Positions 28,192 through 37,473 of a stretch of 64,000 nt of DNA are shown here, piece by piece. Both the position numbers and the translations under genes were made by a program. This DNA is from Candidatus Didemnitutus sp. (lineage in GTDB: Bacteria; Verrucomicrobiota; Verrucomicrobiia; Opitutales; Opitutaceae): the NCBI GenBank assembly GCA_019634575.1, contig JAHCAY010000004.1, positions 226,001 to 290,000 of the forward strand, given 5' to 3'. The notes below the pieces were generated by a model, which saw nothing but the letters and a program-made list of their open reading frames with translations, made no database searches and was not told where the DNA came from. How positions within the stretch are numbered: the first letter of the stretch is position 1; the number at the start of each line of letters is the position of its first letter.

Positions 28192-29436
<1,245 letters not shown>

Positions 29437-29455
29437 TTCTCCGCTTGTCCGAACC

Positions 29456-29485
29456 GGGCCAGCGAGGCACCGTCCTCGCTGGCCC
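29456..29485 (+). terminator. Hairpin between pgk and tpiA
   Basis: A perfect 12-bp stem (29456-29467 with 29474-29485) has a 6-nt loop. The following bases are only moderately T-rich (attcaattt), so termination is probably partial, or the stem protects the pgk transcript. Confidence 0.6.
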
Positions 29486-29502
29486 ATTCAATTTCCCATC
29501 CC

Positions 29503-30297
29503 ATGTCCACTCCGACCCAGTCCCCGATTCAAATCCGCAGGAAGCTCATCGCCGGCAATTGGAAGATGAACAAAACCGCCGCCGACGGCGCCACGCTCAC
29601 GAAGGAAATCGTGGAGCAGGTCGGTCGTGAGACGGCGGTCGACATCGTCGTGTGCCCGCCCTTCACGGCGCTCGAAAGCGTCCGCCACGCGCTCGAAGGC
29701 CAGTCCGTGAAGCTCGGCGCGCAGAACATGCACGCGGAGAAGAACGGCGCGTTCACCGGTGAGATTTCCGCCGAGATGCTCCGCGCGCACTACGTCACGC
29801 ACGTCATCCTTGGCCACTCGGAGCGCCGTCAGTATTTCGGCGAGACCGACGTCCTCGTGAACAAGAAGGTCCTCGCCGCGCTCGCCAACGAGCTGCGCCC
29901 GATCCTCTGCGTCGGCGAAACCCTCGCTGAGCGCGAAGGCGGCAAGACGCTCGACGTCGTGAAGACCCAGACCGAGGCCGCGCTCGCCGGCGTGAAGCCC
30001 GAGCAGATCACCTCCGTCGTCATCGCCTACGAACCGGTCTGGGCCATCGGCACCGGCAAGGTCGCGACGACCGCGCAAGCGCAGGAAGTGCACGCTTTCA
30101 TCCGCAGCCTGCTCACCGGCCTCTACGGCGCGGCGCTGGCGGCTAAGGTCCGCATCCTCTACGGCGGCTCAATGAAGCCTTCCAACGCGCCCGAACTGCT
30201 CGCGCAAGCCGACATCGACGGTGGCCTCATCGGCGGCGCCTCGCTCGAGGCGAAGTCGTTCGTCGAGCTGGTGAAGGCGGCGATGGCCGCGCAGTAA
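29503..30297 (+). CDS. tpiA: Triosephosphate isomerase
   Basis: This 264-residue isomerase links dihydroxyacetone phosphate and glyceraldehyde-3-phosphate. The key residues are intact: Asn/Lys in IAGNWKMNKT (15-24), His105 in GHSERR and Glu177 in AYEPVWAIGTGK. The phosphate loop is YGGSMKPSNA. It lies 66 bp after pgk and completes the cluster. A short N-terminal extension precedes the usual family start, and ATG 29503 is the only good start. Confidence 0.97.
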   Translation: MSTPTQSPIQIRRKLIAGNWKMNKTAADGATLTKEIVEQVGRETAVDIVVCPPFTALESVRHALEGQSVKLGAQNMHAEKNGAFTGEISAEMLRAHYVTHVILGHSERRQYFGETDVLVNKKVLAALANELRPILCVGETLAEREGGKTLDVVKTQTEAALAGVKPEQITSVVIAYEPVWAIGTGKVATTAQAQEVHAFIRSLLTGLYGAALAAKVRILYGGSMKPSNAPELLAQADIDGGLIGGASLEAKSFVELVKAAMAAQ

Positions 30298-30485
30298 GCG
30301 AGAGCCGCGCGCCGTCTGAGGGGTTGCCTGCATCTCTCGACTCGCGCGGCCAGCTGTGCCGACGGTTGCGGACCGCCGCTATGGGAAAATGCCCCCGCGC
30401 CAGTGAAGCGCCGGCTCGTGATTCGCATGCAGGGACGAAAAGGCCTACGCGGGCCTGCGTAATTCCCCTGCGTTTGCGCGCTTGC

Positions 30486-30506
30486 CGGGCGGCACGCCGC
30501 CCGTTT
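30486..30506 (+). terminator. Weak hairpin before the secreted protein gene
   Basis: A 7-bp stem (cgggcgg 30486-30492, ccgcccg 30497-30503) has a 4-nt loop and is followed by only three T. It ends 10 bp before the next start codon, so it could also affect translation of that gene. Confidence 0.35.
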
Positions 30507-30516
30507 CTGTCGCGCC

Positions 30517-31518
30517 GTGCCCCTCCACGTTCGCGCGCTTTGCTTTGCCGTGCTTTGCCTCGTGACGTCCGTCCGCGCGGATTTCACCTGCGCGCCGGCC
30601 GGCTGGGCGATCACCGCAGTTTTCCCGTCAGAACCGAAGATCGATGACCAGCGCACGCCAACGCCACAAGGCGATCAACTGGCCGAACGCCGCTACGTCG
30701 AGTCCGCCGGCGAGCACCTGATGGTGCTGCGCGTTACCTATCCGGTCGTGCCGGTCGCGACCGAGCGCGAGCAGCTCTACGTCTCGACGATCGAGGCGTT
30801 CATGAACTCGCGTCGCGGCCAGATCAAACAGGACGAGCCGTGGCCGCTGGGCCAATACGACGGGCAACGCCTGCTCGTGGCGCAGCCGGCGCAGAAGACG
30901 CATCGCGAGGTGCGCCTCGTGCTGATCGGCGGTTCGCTATATTTCATCAGCGCCGAGTGGCCTGGCAGCGAGCGATCGAGCAAGACGGCGGCGGCGTTCC
31001 TCGCCAGCATCGATCTGCGGCCGGATTTCACGAACGCGCGGCTCGTCGAGGACCGCGAGCGCTGGCGCGAGATCAAGCAGGGTAATTTTACGCTGCGTTA
31101 CGACGGGTGCCGCTGGTTTCGCGACCCGCAGGTCACGGACCCCAACAGCGTGGCGATGCTGCGCGTCGATGAGATGGCGGAGGCGGAGTTCATCACCTCG
31201 CCGGAGCGGCATATCGGGCCGATGGAGGACGTCGTGGTCGCCAAGGCGAAGGAACACGCCGAAAGCGTCACGGTGAAAAAGCGCGGCAAGAAACTGCGCG
31301 GCGCATCGATGGTGGAGGAGCTTTTCTTCAGCGTGCGCGCGGAAGGCGTGCTCTACGAGAACCACGGTTACTTTTACTCCGGTCCGGAGGGCACCGTGCA
31401 ATTGCGCGCGTGGTCGGCGGACAAGAATTATGCGCGCGCGGCGGGTGACATCGATGAGCTCCTGGGCGGGCTGAAGATCACGAGGCCGCCGGCGGGCGCG
31501 ACCGCGGCGGCGCGCTGA
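30517..31518 (+). CDS. Secreted protein of unknown function
   Basis: This 333-residue protein starts at GTG. A signal peptide (about 1-21, ending SVRA) precedes two similar halves that look like repeats: each has a strand-rich segment, a Pro-rich turn and a basic/acidic helix. Recognisable local features are GPMEDVVVAKAKEHAESV and the final DIDELLGGLKI. No family is recognised. It is downstream of the glycolytic cluster but separated by 219 bp and a weak hairpin, so it is probably expressed separately in the periplasm. Confidence 0.55.
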   Translation: MPLHVRALCFAVLCLVTSVRADFTCAPAGWAITAVFPSEPKIDDQRTPTPQGDQLAERRYVESAGEHLMVLRVTYPVVPVATEREQLYVSTIEAFMNSRRGQIKQDEPWPLGQYDGQRLLVAQPAQKTHREVRLVLIGGSLYFISAEWPGSERSSKTAAAFLASIDLRPDFTNARLVEDRERWREIKQGNFTLRYDGCRWFRDPQVTDPNSVAMLRVDEMAEAEFITSPERHIGPMEDVVVAKAKEHAESVTVKKRGKKLRGASMVEELFFSVRAEGVLYENHGYFYSGPEGTVQLRAWSADKNYARAAGDIDELLGGLKITRPPAGATAAAR

Positions 31519-31521
31519 GCG

Positions 31522-31995
31522 TCACGCCTCGTCGTGCTCGAATTCGGCGAGCAGCGCCGCCACCGGTGCGTGCAGCGGCTCGCCGGCGAGGTCGTTCGTG
31601 AGCTTGAGCACGAGCTGACGCGTCGCCTCGTCCGGCGGTTGCGGAGCAGCGAGGAGGGTCACGTGCAGGGCGAGCTGGCGGGCGCCGACGGCGAAATCGT
31701 TGCGACCGCGCAGCTCGTAGAGAAACGCGGCCTCACGGAGGAGCGCGGCGTAGGTCTCGCATTTTTCGCGGCCCGCGACGGGCGATTCGTTGGCAAGCAG
31801 CCGGGACACCTGTTCGTCGGCGTCGAGTGCCAGGAATTCGGCGGCAGGTAGCGGGAAAAGTTTCTCCTGCAGGCTGAGCGCGAGCTGCAAGGCCTCGTCG
31901 ATGCCGGCGGGATTGCGGTCGCGCACGAGCCGCGCGACGAACTGGCGGAGCAGTTCGGTTTGCTGCAACAGGTAATCGCGGCGTTGCCCGGGCAT
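31522..31995 (-). CDS. Small helical protein of unknown function
   Basis: This 157-residue, mostly helical soluble protein begins MPGQRRDYLLQQTELLRQFV. The pattern of a YL...I/L-LL-xFVARL opening followed by an LQLALSLQEKLF helix faintly resembles DUF6483-type proteins, but this is a weak likeness. Its start lies 2 bp after the stop of the prenyl synthase gene, so it is the second gene of that operon. The longer in-frame reading upstream is the shadow of the synthase and was not used. Confidence 0.5.
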   Translation of the reverse strand: MPGQRRDYLLQQTELLRQFVARLVRDRNPAGIDEALQLALSLQEKLFPLPAAEFLALDADEQVSRLLANESPVAGREKCETYAALLREAAFLYELRGRNDFAVGARQLALHVTLLAAPQPPDEATRQLVLKLTNDLAGEPLHAPVAALLAEFEHDEA

Positions 31996-31997
31996 GA

Positions 31998-32900
31998 TTA
32001 CTTTCTTCGGTCCGCCATATGGCGGATCAGTTCCACGAGAAATGCGGTGTTGCCGGGGAGGCGGGCGAGGGCGGCGAGGGCGGCGGCGGTCTGGTCGGCG
32101 GCGAGACGGCGGGCGGCGTCGAGCCCGTGGAGTTTGACGTAGGTGGTCTTGTCGGCCTTCGCGTCCTTGCCGGCGGTCTTGCCGAGCGTCGCGGTGTCGG
32201 CGGTGGCGTCGAGGATGTCGTCGACGATTTGAAACGCCAAACCCATGTGCCGGCCGACGAGGTGGAGAGTGTTCAGGTGGTCCGCTTCGCGGGCTCCGCC
32301 GGCGAGACCGCCCATTGCGAGCGCGGCTTCGATCATGGCGCCGGTTTTGCGGCGGTGAATGGCCTCGAGGTCGGCGTGCGAGATGTCGGAGCGTTTCTCG
32401 GCGAGGAGGTCGTCCATTTGTCCGCCGATGAGTTCGCGGCTGCCAGCGGCGGCCGCGAGCTCGCGGACGAGCGCGCCGCAGGTGGTGGCGGGATAATGCT
32501 CGCTCACGAGCTGGAAGGCGTAGGTGAGCAGCGCGTCGCCGGCGAGGAGTGCGGTGGCTTCGTCGAATTGCTTGTGCACTGTCGGGCGGCCGCGGCGCAG
32601 GTCGTCGTTGTCCATGCACGGCAGGTCGTCGTGCACGAGCGAGTAGGTGTGCACGCACTCGATCGCGATCGCGGCCGGAAGTGCGTCCGCGCTCCGGGCG
32701 GAGCGGGGATCGGCGGTGCGGCCGAAAAGGTCGGCGGTGGCGAGAACCAGGACGGGGCGCAGGCGCTTGCCGCCGGCTTGCATGCTGTAGCGCATGGCCT
32801 CGTGGAGACGCGCAGGACGGGTGGCGGCGGGCGGCAGCAGTTCGTCGATACCGCGTTCGACCTGCGCCACGTAGGATTGAAATTGCGCGTCAAAATCCAT
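31998..32900 (-). CDS. Polyprenyl (farnesyl/geranylgeranyl) diphosphate synthase
   Basis: This 300-residue trans-prenyltransferase condenses isopentenyl diphosphate with allylic diphosphates. The first Asp-rich motif DDLPCMDNDD (91-100) has the two-residue insertion (DDxxxxD) typical of bacterial FPP/GGPP synthases. The second is DDILD (227-231). GGKRLRP (43-49) is also present. The product length cannot be fixed from sequence. It begins the minus-strand pair ending at 31522, and FmdB lies divergently upstream. Confidence 0.9.
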   Translation of the reverse strand: MDFDAQFQSYVAQVERGIDELLPPAATRPARLHEAMRYSMQAGGKRLRPVLVLATADLFGRTADPRSARSADALPAAIAIECVHTYSLVHDDLPCMDNDDLRRGRPTVHKQFDEATALLAGDALLTYAFQLVSEHYPATTCGALVRELAAAAGSRELIGGQMDDLLAEKRSDISHADLEAIHRRKTGAMIEAALAMGGLAGGAREADHLNTLHLVGRHMGLAFQIVDDILDATADTATLGKTAGKDAKADKTTYVKLHGLDAARRLAADQTAAALAALARLPGNTAFLVELIRHMADRRK

Positions 32901-33016
32901 GCCGGGGCGCACTGTCCGCCGGGCCGCTGGGGTTGGCAAACGGATAGTGGCCGGCGCGGGGCCAAGAAAGGCTCGCCACCGCCGGGCGCCGGTCTTTTAT
33001 CCGGTCGACGTTCACG

Positions 33017-33286
33017 ATGCCCACCTACGAATACGTCTGCACCCAGTGCGAGCACGAGTTGGAAGCCTTCCAATCGATGAAGGACGAGCCGCTCAAAAAG
33101 TGCCCCGCCTGCAAGAAACCGAAGCTGAAGCGCAAGGTCGGCGGCGGCGCCGGCCTGATCTTCAAAGGCTCCGGTTTCTACATCACCGACTACAAGAAGA
33201 AGTCGGGCGGCGGGTCGGAGGGTGGCGAAAAATCCTCGTCCAAGTCCGAAGCGAAACCGGCCGCGGGCAAATCCGCGGCGAACTGA
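33017..33286 (+). CDS. FmdB-type zinc ribbon protein
   Basis: This 89-residue protein has four zinc-ligand cysteines, C8/C11 and C29/C32, in the FmdB ribbon (MPTYEYVCTQCEHELEAFQ). The phase typical of the family follows, with GSGFYITDYKKKS. The Ser/Lys/Gly-rich tail is disordered. FmdB proteins are small putative regulatory or assembly factors with no settled function. It starts a run of four forward genes ending in the GNAT gene. Confidence 0.85.
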   Translation: MPTYEYVCTQCEHELEAFQSMKDEPLKKCPACKKPKLKRKVGGGAGLIFKGSGFYITDYKKKSGGGSEGGEKSSSKSEAKPAAGKSAAN

Positions 33287-33294
33287 TCCCCGCC

Positions 33295-34032
33295 ATGCCC
33301 AACAAGAAAATCGAAAAGGCGCTCTACGGTCCCAGCACAGTCGAGGTCGCGATCGGGGCATTGCTCGGGCTGCTCCTCGGCGTCGTGGTGGCGGCCGTCT
33401 ACCTGGTCTTCAAGCCGGTGCAACAGATCAAGGAAGCGCCGAAGGAAGTAGCCAAGGGCGTCGTCTATTACCTGCCCGGCAAGACCGACGGCACGAAGGC
33501 GCGTGCGTGGCAGGACAAGGTCGCGACGTTCGTGAAAGGCGGCCAGCTCGTGGCCACGGAGGACGAGCTCAACGCGTGGGCCACTTCGGTTTCCGGCGGC
33601 GGTGCCGTCGCGAAAGCCGACGCGAAACCCGCCAAGCCGGCCGACAAGCCGAAGACGGACGAAAAGAAGGGCGATGCGGCCGCCGCGGCCGGCAGCGGCG
33701 ATTTTCTCAGCGCGAGCGGGCTGAATTTCCGCGTCGAGGGCGACAGGTTGCACATCGCCGAAAAGGTGGTGTTGAACTACTACGGCCTCGCCAAGGAAGT
33801 CGTGTTTCAGGCGAGCGGCACCTTCGAGCGCGGCGGCGAGAGTTTCGTGTTCCGCGCGGACAAGATCTATCTCGGCTCGTGCCCGGTGCACTCGCTGCCG
33901 GGCATCGGTGGCGCGCTGACGAAGGCGCTGGTGGCCAAGGCCAAGGTGCCGGACGATTTTCGCGCCGCGTGGGCAAAGATCTCCGCGCTGGCGGTGGAGG
34001 GCGGGCTCGTGAAGGTCACGACGCAGCCGTAA
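33295..34032 (+). CDS. Membrane-anchored protein of unknown function
   Basis: This 245-residue protein starts at ATG 33295, 8 bp after fmdB. One strong membrane helix (about 17-38) is followed by a linker rich in Ala, Lys, Pro and Asp (about 98-130) and a compact C-terminal domain. That domain contains SGLNFRVEGDRLHIAEKV and an isolated Cys in LGSCPVHSLPGIGG. No family is recognised. It precedes murJ by 7 bp, so a role at the cell envelope is likely but unproven. Confidence 0.55.
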   Translation: MPNKKIEKALYGPSTVEVAIGALLGLLLGVVVAAVYLVFKPVQQIKEAPKEVAKGVVYYLPGKTDGTKARAWQDKVATFVKGGQLVATEDELNAWATSVSGGGAVAKADAKPAKPADKPKTDEKKGDAAAAAGSGDFLSASGLNFRVEGDRLHIAEKVVLNYYGLAKEVVFQASGTFERGGESFVFRADKIYLGSCPVHSLPGIGGALTKALVAKAKVPDDFRAAWAKISALAVEGGLVKVTTQP

Positions 34033-34039
34033 CGGCGCC

Positions 34040-35611
34040 GTGTCGAAGAGCCTGAAGAACATCAGCGTCGTCGCGTCGGCGACGGTGCTGTCGCGCGTGC
34101 TCGGGCTGGTGCGCGACCAGTTGGGCGCGGCCATCTTCGGCGCGAGCGTGCTGAACACGGCCTTTCTCTCCGCGTTCCGCCTGCCGAATCTCTTTCGCCG
34201 GCTGCTGGGCGAGGGCGCGCTGACCGCCGCATTCCTGCCGAACCTCCAGCACGAGTTGCACGAGCAGGGCAAGGAAGGCGCGCTGGCGCTGCTGAACAAG
34301 GTCGCGAGTTGGCTGCTGGTGGTGACCGGCAGCCTCGTCGCGGTGCTGATGCTGGTGTTCAGCCAGTCGCGCCGCATTTCCGGACAGGAGGACAAGTGGT
34401 ATCTGCTCGCCGACCTCAGCGTCGTTTTGCTGCCGTATCTCGCTTTCGTGTGCATCGCCGCGGCGTTCAACGCGGCGCTGAACGTCTTCCATCGTTTCCT
34501 GGAGCCCGCGCTTTCGCCGATCTGGTTGAACCTTTGCATGATCGTTTCGCTCGGAGGGGCGGGACTGCATTTCGCCTCCACGCCGCTCGGCGAAATCCAC
34601 TGGCTGTGCGCGGGCGTGCTGCTCGGCGGGTTCTTGCAGATGGCGGTGCCGGCGGTCGTGCTGATGCGCACCGAAGGCTGGCGGCCCCGCTTCGATCTGG
34701 GCCTGACGCCGCGGGTGAAAGAGATCGCGTGGCTGATGACGCCGGGTCTGTGGGGCACGGCGATCTATCAGGTCAACACCTACGTCTCGAGCATGCTGGC
34801 GTTCTCGATCGACGATTCGGCGGGGACGCTGATGTTCTACGCGAACCGCCTCATGGAGCTGCCGATCGGCGTGTTCGCCATCGCGGTGTCGACGGTGATC
34901 TACCCGCTGCTGGCGCGGCATGCCGTCGAAAGGAATTTCGGCGCGCTGGCCGACGATTTCCGGCGCGGCATCCGGCTCATCCTCGTGATCAATGTCCCGG
35001 CGGCGGCCGGCCTTGCACTGCTGAGCGAGCCGATCGTGCGGCTGCTGTTCGAGCGGCACAATTTCACGGCCGCGGACACGCAGGCCATGACGCCCCTGCT
35101 GGCGCTCTACGTGATCGGTCTGCCGTTTTTCTCCGTCGTGAGCCTGACGGTGCGGGCGTTCTACGCCGTGAAAAACACCCGGGCGCCGGTGCGGATCGCG
35201 ACGATCGACTTTCTCGTCAACCTCGCCCTGAGTCTCGTGCTGATGCGCTGGCTCGGTGCGGCGGGCCTCGTGATCGCGAGCACGACGGCCATCGCGGTGC
35301 AGACCTGGCTGCTGCAACGGGAGCTGCGGCACGTGCTGCCCGGCGGCTTCACGCTCGCGCCGTTGGTGCCCAGCGTGATCAAGATCGCCGCGGCGACGGT
35401 GGCGATGAGCCTCGCGGTCTGGTGCGGTGCGCGCGTGGCGCTGGCGCTGCCGGTCGGCGGCAAGCTCCGCGATCTGCTGCTGGTCGGCGCTCTGATCCCG
35501 CTGGCCTGTGCGCTCTACGGCGCGGTGTTGTGGGCCTTGAAGATCGAAGGCCGCGAGGAACTCGCGGAACTTGCGCGGAAGCTCGGTCGGCGTATCGGTC
35601 TTTCGACATGA
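34040..35611 (+). CDS. murJ: Lipid II flippase MurJ (MviN family)
   Basis: This 523-residue protein starts at GTG and has about 14 membrane helices of the MOP/MATE fold. Family motifs are ASATVLSRVLGLVRD (14-28), the FRLPNLFRRLLGEGA segment (about 48-62) and MELPIGVFAIAVSTVIYPLL later. MurJ moves lipid II across the inner membrane for peptidoglycan synthesis. It has the long form without a fused extra domain. Its stop overlaps the next start (ATGA at 35608-35611), so the GNAT gene is translationally coupled. Confidence 0.93.
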   Translation: MSKSLKNISVVASATVLSRVLGLVRDQLGAAIFGASVLNTAFLSAFRLPNLFRRLLGEGALTAAFLPNLQHELHEQGKEGALALLNKVASWLLVVTGSLVAVLMLVFSQSRRISGQEDKWYLLADLSVVLLPYLAFVCIAAAFNAALNVFHRFLEPALSPIWLNLCMIVSLGGAGLHFASTPLGEIHWLCAGVLLGGFLQMAVPAVVLMRTEGWRPRFDLGLTPRVKEIAWLMTPGLWGTAIYQVNTYVSSMLAFSIDDSAGTLMFYANRLMELPIGVFAIAVSTVIYPLLARHAVERNFGALADDFRRGIRLILVINVPAAAGLALLSEPIVRLLFERHNFTAADTQAMTPLLALYVIGLPFFSVVSLTVRAFYAVKNTRAPVRIATIDFLVNLALSLVLMRWLGAAGLVIASTTAIAVQTWLLQRELRHVLPGGFTLAPLVPSVIKIAAATVAMSLAVWCGARVALALPVGGKLRDLLLVGALIPLACALYGAVLWALKIEGREELAELARKLGRRIGLST

Positions 35612-35889
35612 GCGCTTCCATTCCCGTCCGTCACAACGAGGACGAGCATCGCTACGAAATTGCCGCCGATGGCCTGCTGGCGGTTGCGGAATACGAGTTC
35701 GCCGACGGCAAGCAGGTGTTCACCCACACGTTTGTGCCGCCGGAATTCCGCGGTCGCGGCTACGCCGAGGCGTTGGTGCGTGCGGCGCTGAACGACGCCA
35801 AGGCGGCGGGTCGCCAGGTCGTGCCGGCGTGTTCCTACGTCGCGGTTTTCATCCAGCGGAACAAGGAGTTCGCGTCGCTGGTGGCGTGA
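35608..35889 (+). CDS. Small GNAT-fold N-acetyltransferase (YjdJ-like)
   Basis: This 93-residue protein starts in the ATGA overlap with murJ. The acetyl-CoA loop is FRGRGYAEALVRAALNDAK (about 50-68), preceded by FTHTFVPPE and ending PACSYVAVFIQRNKEF. This matches the short YjdJ/Gtn-type group, which is half the length of standard GNAT enzymes. The substrate is unknown. The coupling to murJ is probably one of expression only. Confidence 0.8.
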   Translation: MSASIPVRHNEDEHRYEIAADGLLAVAEYEFADGKQVFTHTFVPPEFRGRGYAEALVRAALNDAKAAGRQVVPACSYVAVFIQRNKEFASLVA

Positions 35890-35925
35890 GCGAGTGCGGC
35901 GCGTGTCGCGGGTGAGCGCGAGGCT

Positions 35926-36008
35926 TGATCACGGATGGCGCGGATGATCACGAATCGTGCTTTGGAGCGCGTGCCGGCATCCCTAGCCATTTCTGCCATC
36001 CGTGGTCA
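35926..36008. repeat. 83-bp inverted repeat between the GNAT gene and rpmB
   Basis: The arms tgatcacggatgg (35926-35938) and ccatccgtggtca (35996-36008) match at 12 of 13 positions. An internal tgatcacgaatcgtg copy lies beside the left arm. The remaining part of this 244-bp gap holds the rpmB terminator. Confidence 0.6.
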
Positions 36009-36077
36009 GAAGAGAACGCGGCTGTCCGCGGCATGTGCTGCATCGCCGGACGAGTTGGCAGCGACCGGTTCACCAAC

Positions 36078-36105
36078 AAAAAACCCGCAGCTTGCGGCTG
36101 CGGGT
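36078..36105 (-). terminator. Rho-independent terminator of rpmB
   Basis: Read on the minus strand, a 9-bp stem (36105-36097 with 36091-36083) has a 5-nt loop and is followed by six T (36083-36078). It lies 28 bp after the rpmB stop. Confidence 0.88.
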
Positions 36106-36133
36106 CGAAACAGGAATGGGAACCGGATCGGCT

Positions 36134-36364
36134 TTAGGCCTTGGTGACGAGGCCGGCCTTGATGGCCTTGACCGCGACCCAGACGCGCTTGGTGCCGCCG
36201 TTGGGCATCTTGACGCGGATTTTCTGCAGGTTCGGGCGGAACTTGCGGGGGGTCTTCGAGGTGGTGTGCGTGCCGATACCACCGCTCTTCTTGGACTGAC
36301 CCTTACGGTTGATGATGCTGCCCTTGACCGGGCGCTTGCCAGTGATTGCGCAAATTCGTGCCAT
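36134..36364 (-). CDS. rpmB: Ribosomal protein bL28
   Basis: This 76-residue large-subunit protein begins MARICAITGKRPVKGSII, the classic L28 start. SKTPRKFRPNLQKIRVK is in the middle. A longer reading to 36418 has no family support and was not used. Only one Cys is present (Cys5), so no zinc-ribbon form is indicated. It is transcribed alone with its own terminator. Confidence 0.96.
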   Translation of the reverse strand: MARICAITGKRPVKGSIINRKGQSKKSGGIGTHTTSKTPRKFRPNLQKIRVKMPNGGTKRVWVAVKAIKAGLVTKA

Positions 36365-36449
36365 GATGTTTGTCGAGTTAAAGGGTCGTGAGTAAAGGTC
36401 CGCGGTTGCGCTACGCAAGGGAAATTTCCTCGCGCGCGCAAATCGCCCC

Positions 36450-37439
36450 TCAGTCGCGCAAAGCGTGGAGTGCCTGAAACTTCTGGCCCATGTTGCCGGG
36501 GTGGAGCAGGTGCATCAGGTCGTTCTTGCGGCGGCTGAAACGGCCCGCTTCGGATGTGACGATGGCCTGCATCGCGCGGGCGGCGCGCTTGGTCAGAAAC
36601 GCTTCCTGCGATTCGACCAAGGCCTCGCCGAAGCCGTTCTGCTGCAGCTCGTCGACCAGCCAGTCCCAGCAAATGTGTCCGGTCAGGTCGATTTCGCCGG
36701 GGCGGTCGAGGACGTCGTCGCCCTGCTCCTGGTGCGAGTAGGTGCGGATGCTGCCTTGCGGGAGCTCTTCGGCCAGCACGTTCCAACTGCGACCGTAGTC
36801 GAACGCCAGAAAAAGCCCCGTCCATGGCTGCGCGACCATGTGGCGCAACAACGGCACCGTGCGCAGCGGCAGGTCGATGTGGTAACCCTCGGGTGCCTCG
36901 CGCGGCAGCCGATCGGCTGCCGCGGCGAGTTCGGCGGTCAGAGCGGACAGCTCGACCTCGCGCAGTTCGTCGCCCTCGAGCGCCACGCCGAGTTCGCGCC
37001 AGACGCCGCCGCGGCGGACGACGCGGTGGAATGGCTGCGCATCGAACAGCTCGTTGGAAAAAACGACACAGCGTCCGTGCATCTCGATGGGTTGCGGATA
37101 CGAGATCGTGCGATAGGCCTTGAAGGGCGTCGCCACGTCGCGAAACGCGCCGGCACCGGGCTCCGCGCCGACTTCGACCAGTTCGTAGTCGGCGGGATTC
37201 CTCCCGCCGAGCAATCCCACGGCGGCGTCGGTGACGAGTTCGCCGAATACCGGACTGAAACTCGTGGCGGTGTAGAAATCCGCACCTTTGTCACGGCCGA
37301 CGCGCCGCCGGGTCGGCGAGGTATAGTAGCCTACCGTCGGGTGAAAGAGCGCGAGCTCCATGTAGCGCGCGAAAGACACGCCGGTGGCGGCGTGTGGTTC
37401 GAGGCGGAAGACTTCGCGAAACGCGACAGAGGAACCCAT
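36450..37439 (-). CDS. SAM-dependent methyltransferase, MidA/NDUFAF7 family
   Basis: This 329-residue protein begins MGSSVAFREVFRLEP and carries the family signature SFARYMELALFHPTVGYY. Next come YELVEVGAEPGAGAF (SAM loop region), FSNELFDAQPFHRV and FAFDYGRS-like LFLAFDYGRS. In mitochondria the family methylates an Arg of a complex I subunit, and the bacterial target is unclear. Two further upstream starts exist (37475 and 37496), but both lie on top of the divergent ctpA start and add residues outside the family. Confidence 0.82.
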   Translation of the reverse strand: MGSSVAFREVFRLEPHAATGVSFARYMELALFHPTVGYYTSPTRRRVGRDKGADFYTATSFSPVFGELVTDAAVGLLGGRNPADYELVEVGAEPGAGAFRDVATPFKAYRTISYPQPIEMHGRCVVFSNELFDAQPFHRVVRRGGVWRELGVALEGDELREVELSALTAELAAAADRLPREAPEGYHIDLPLRTVPLLRHMVAQPWTGLFLAFDYGRSWNVLAEELPQGSIRTYSHQEQGDDVLDRPGEIDLTGHICWDWLVDELQQNGFGEALVESQEAFLTKRAARAMQAIVTSEAGRFSRRKNDLMHLLHPGNMGQKFQALHALRD

Positions 37440-37473
37440 TTGCCAACCAAGGCATTTCCGCACTCGCTTGGCC

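Noticed and set aside
31996..32658. Longer start for the small helical protein gene, extending through the prenyl synthase
   Set aside because: The extension is an out-of-frame shadow of the synthase, rich in Arg and Pro.
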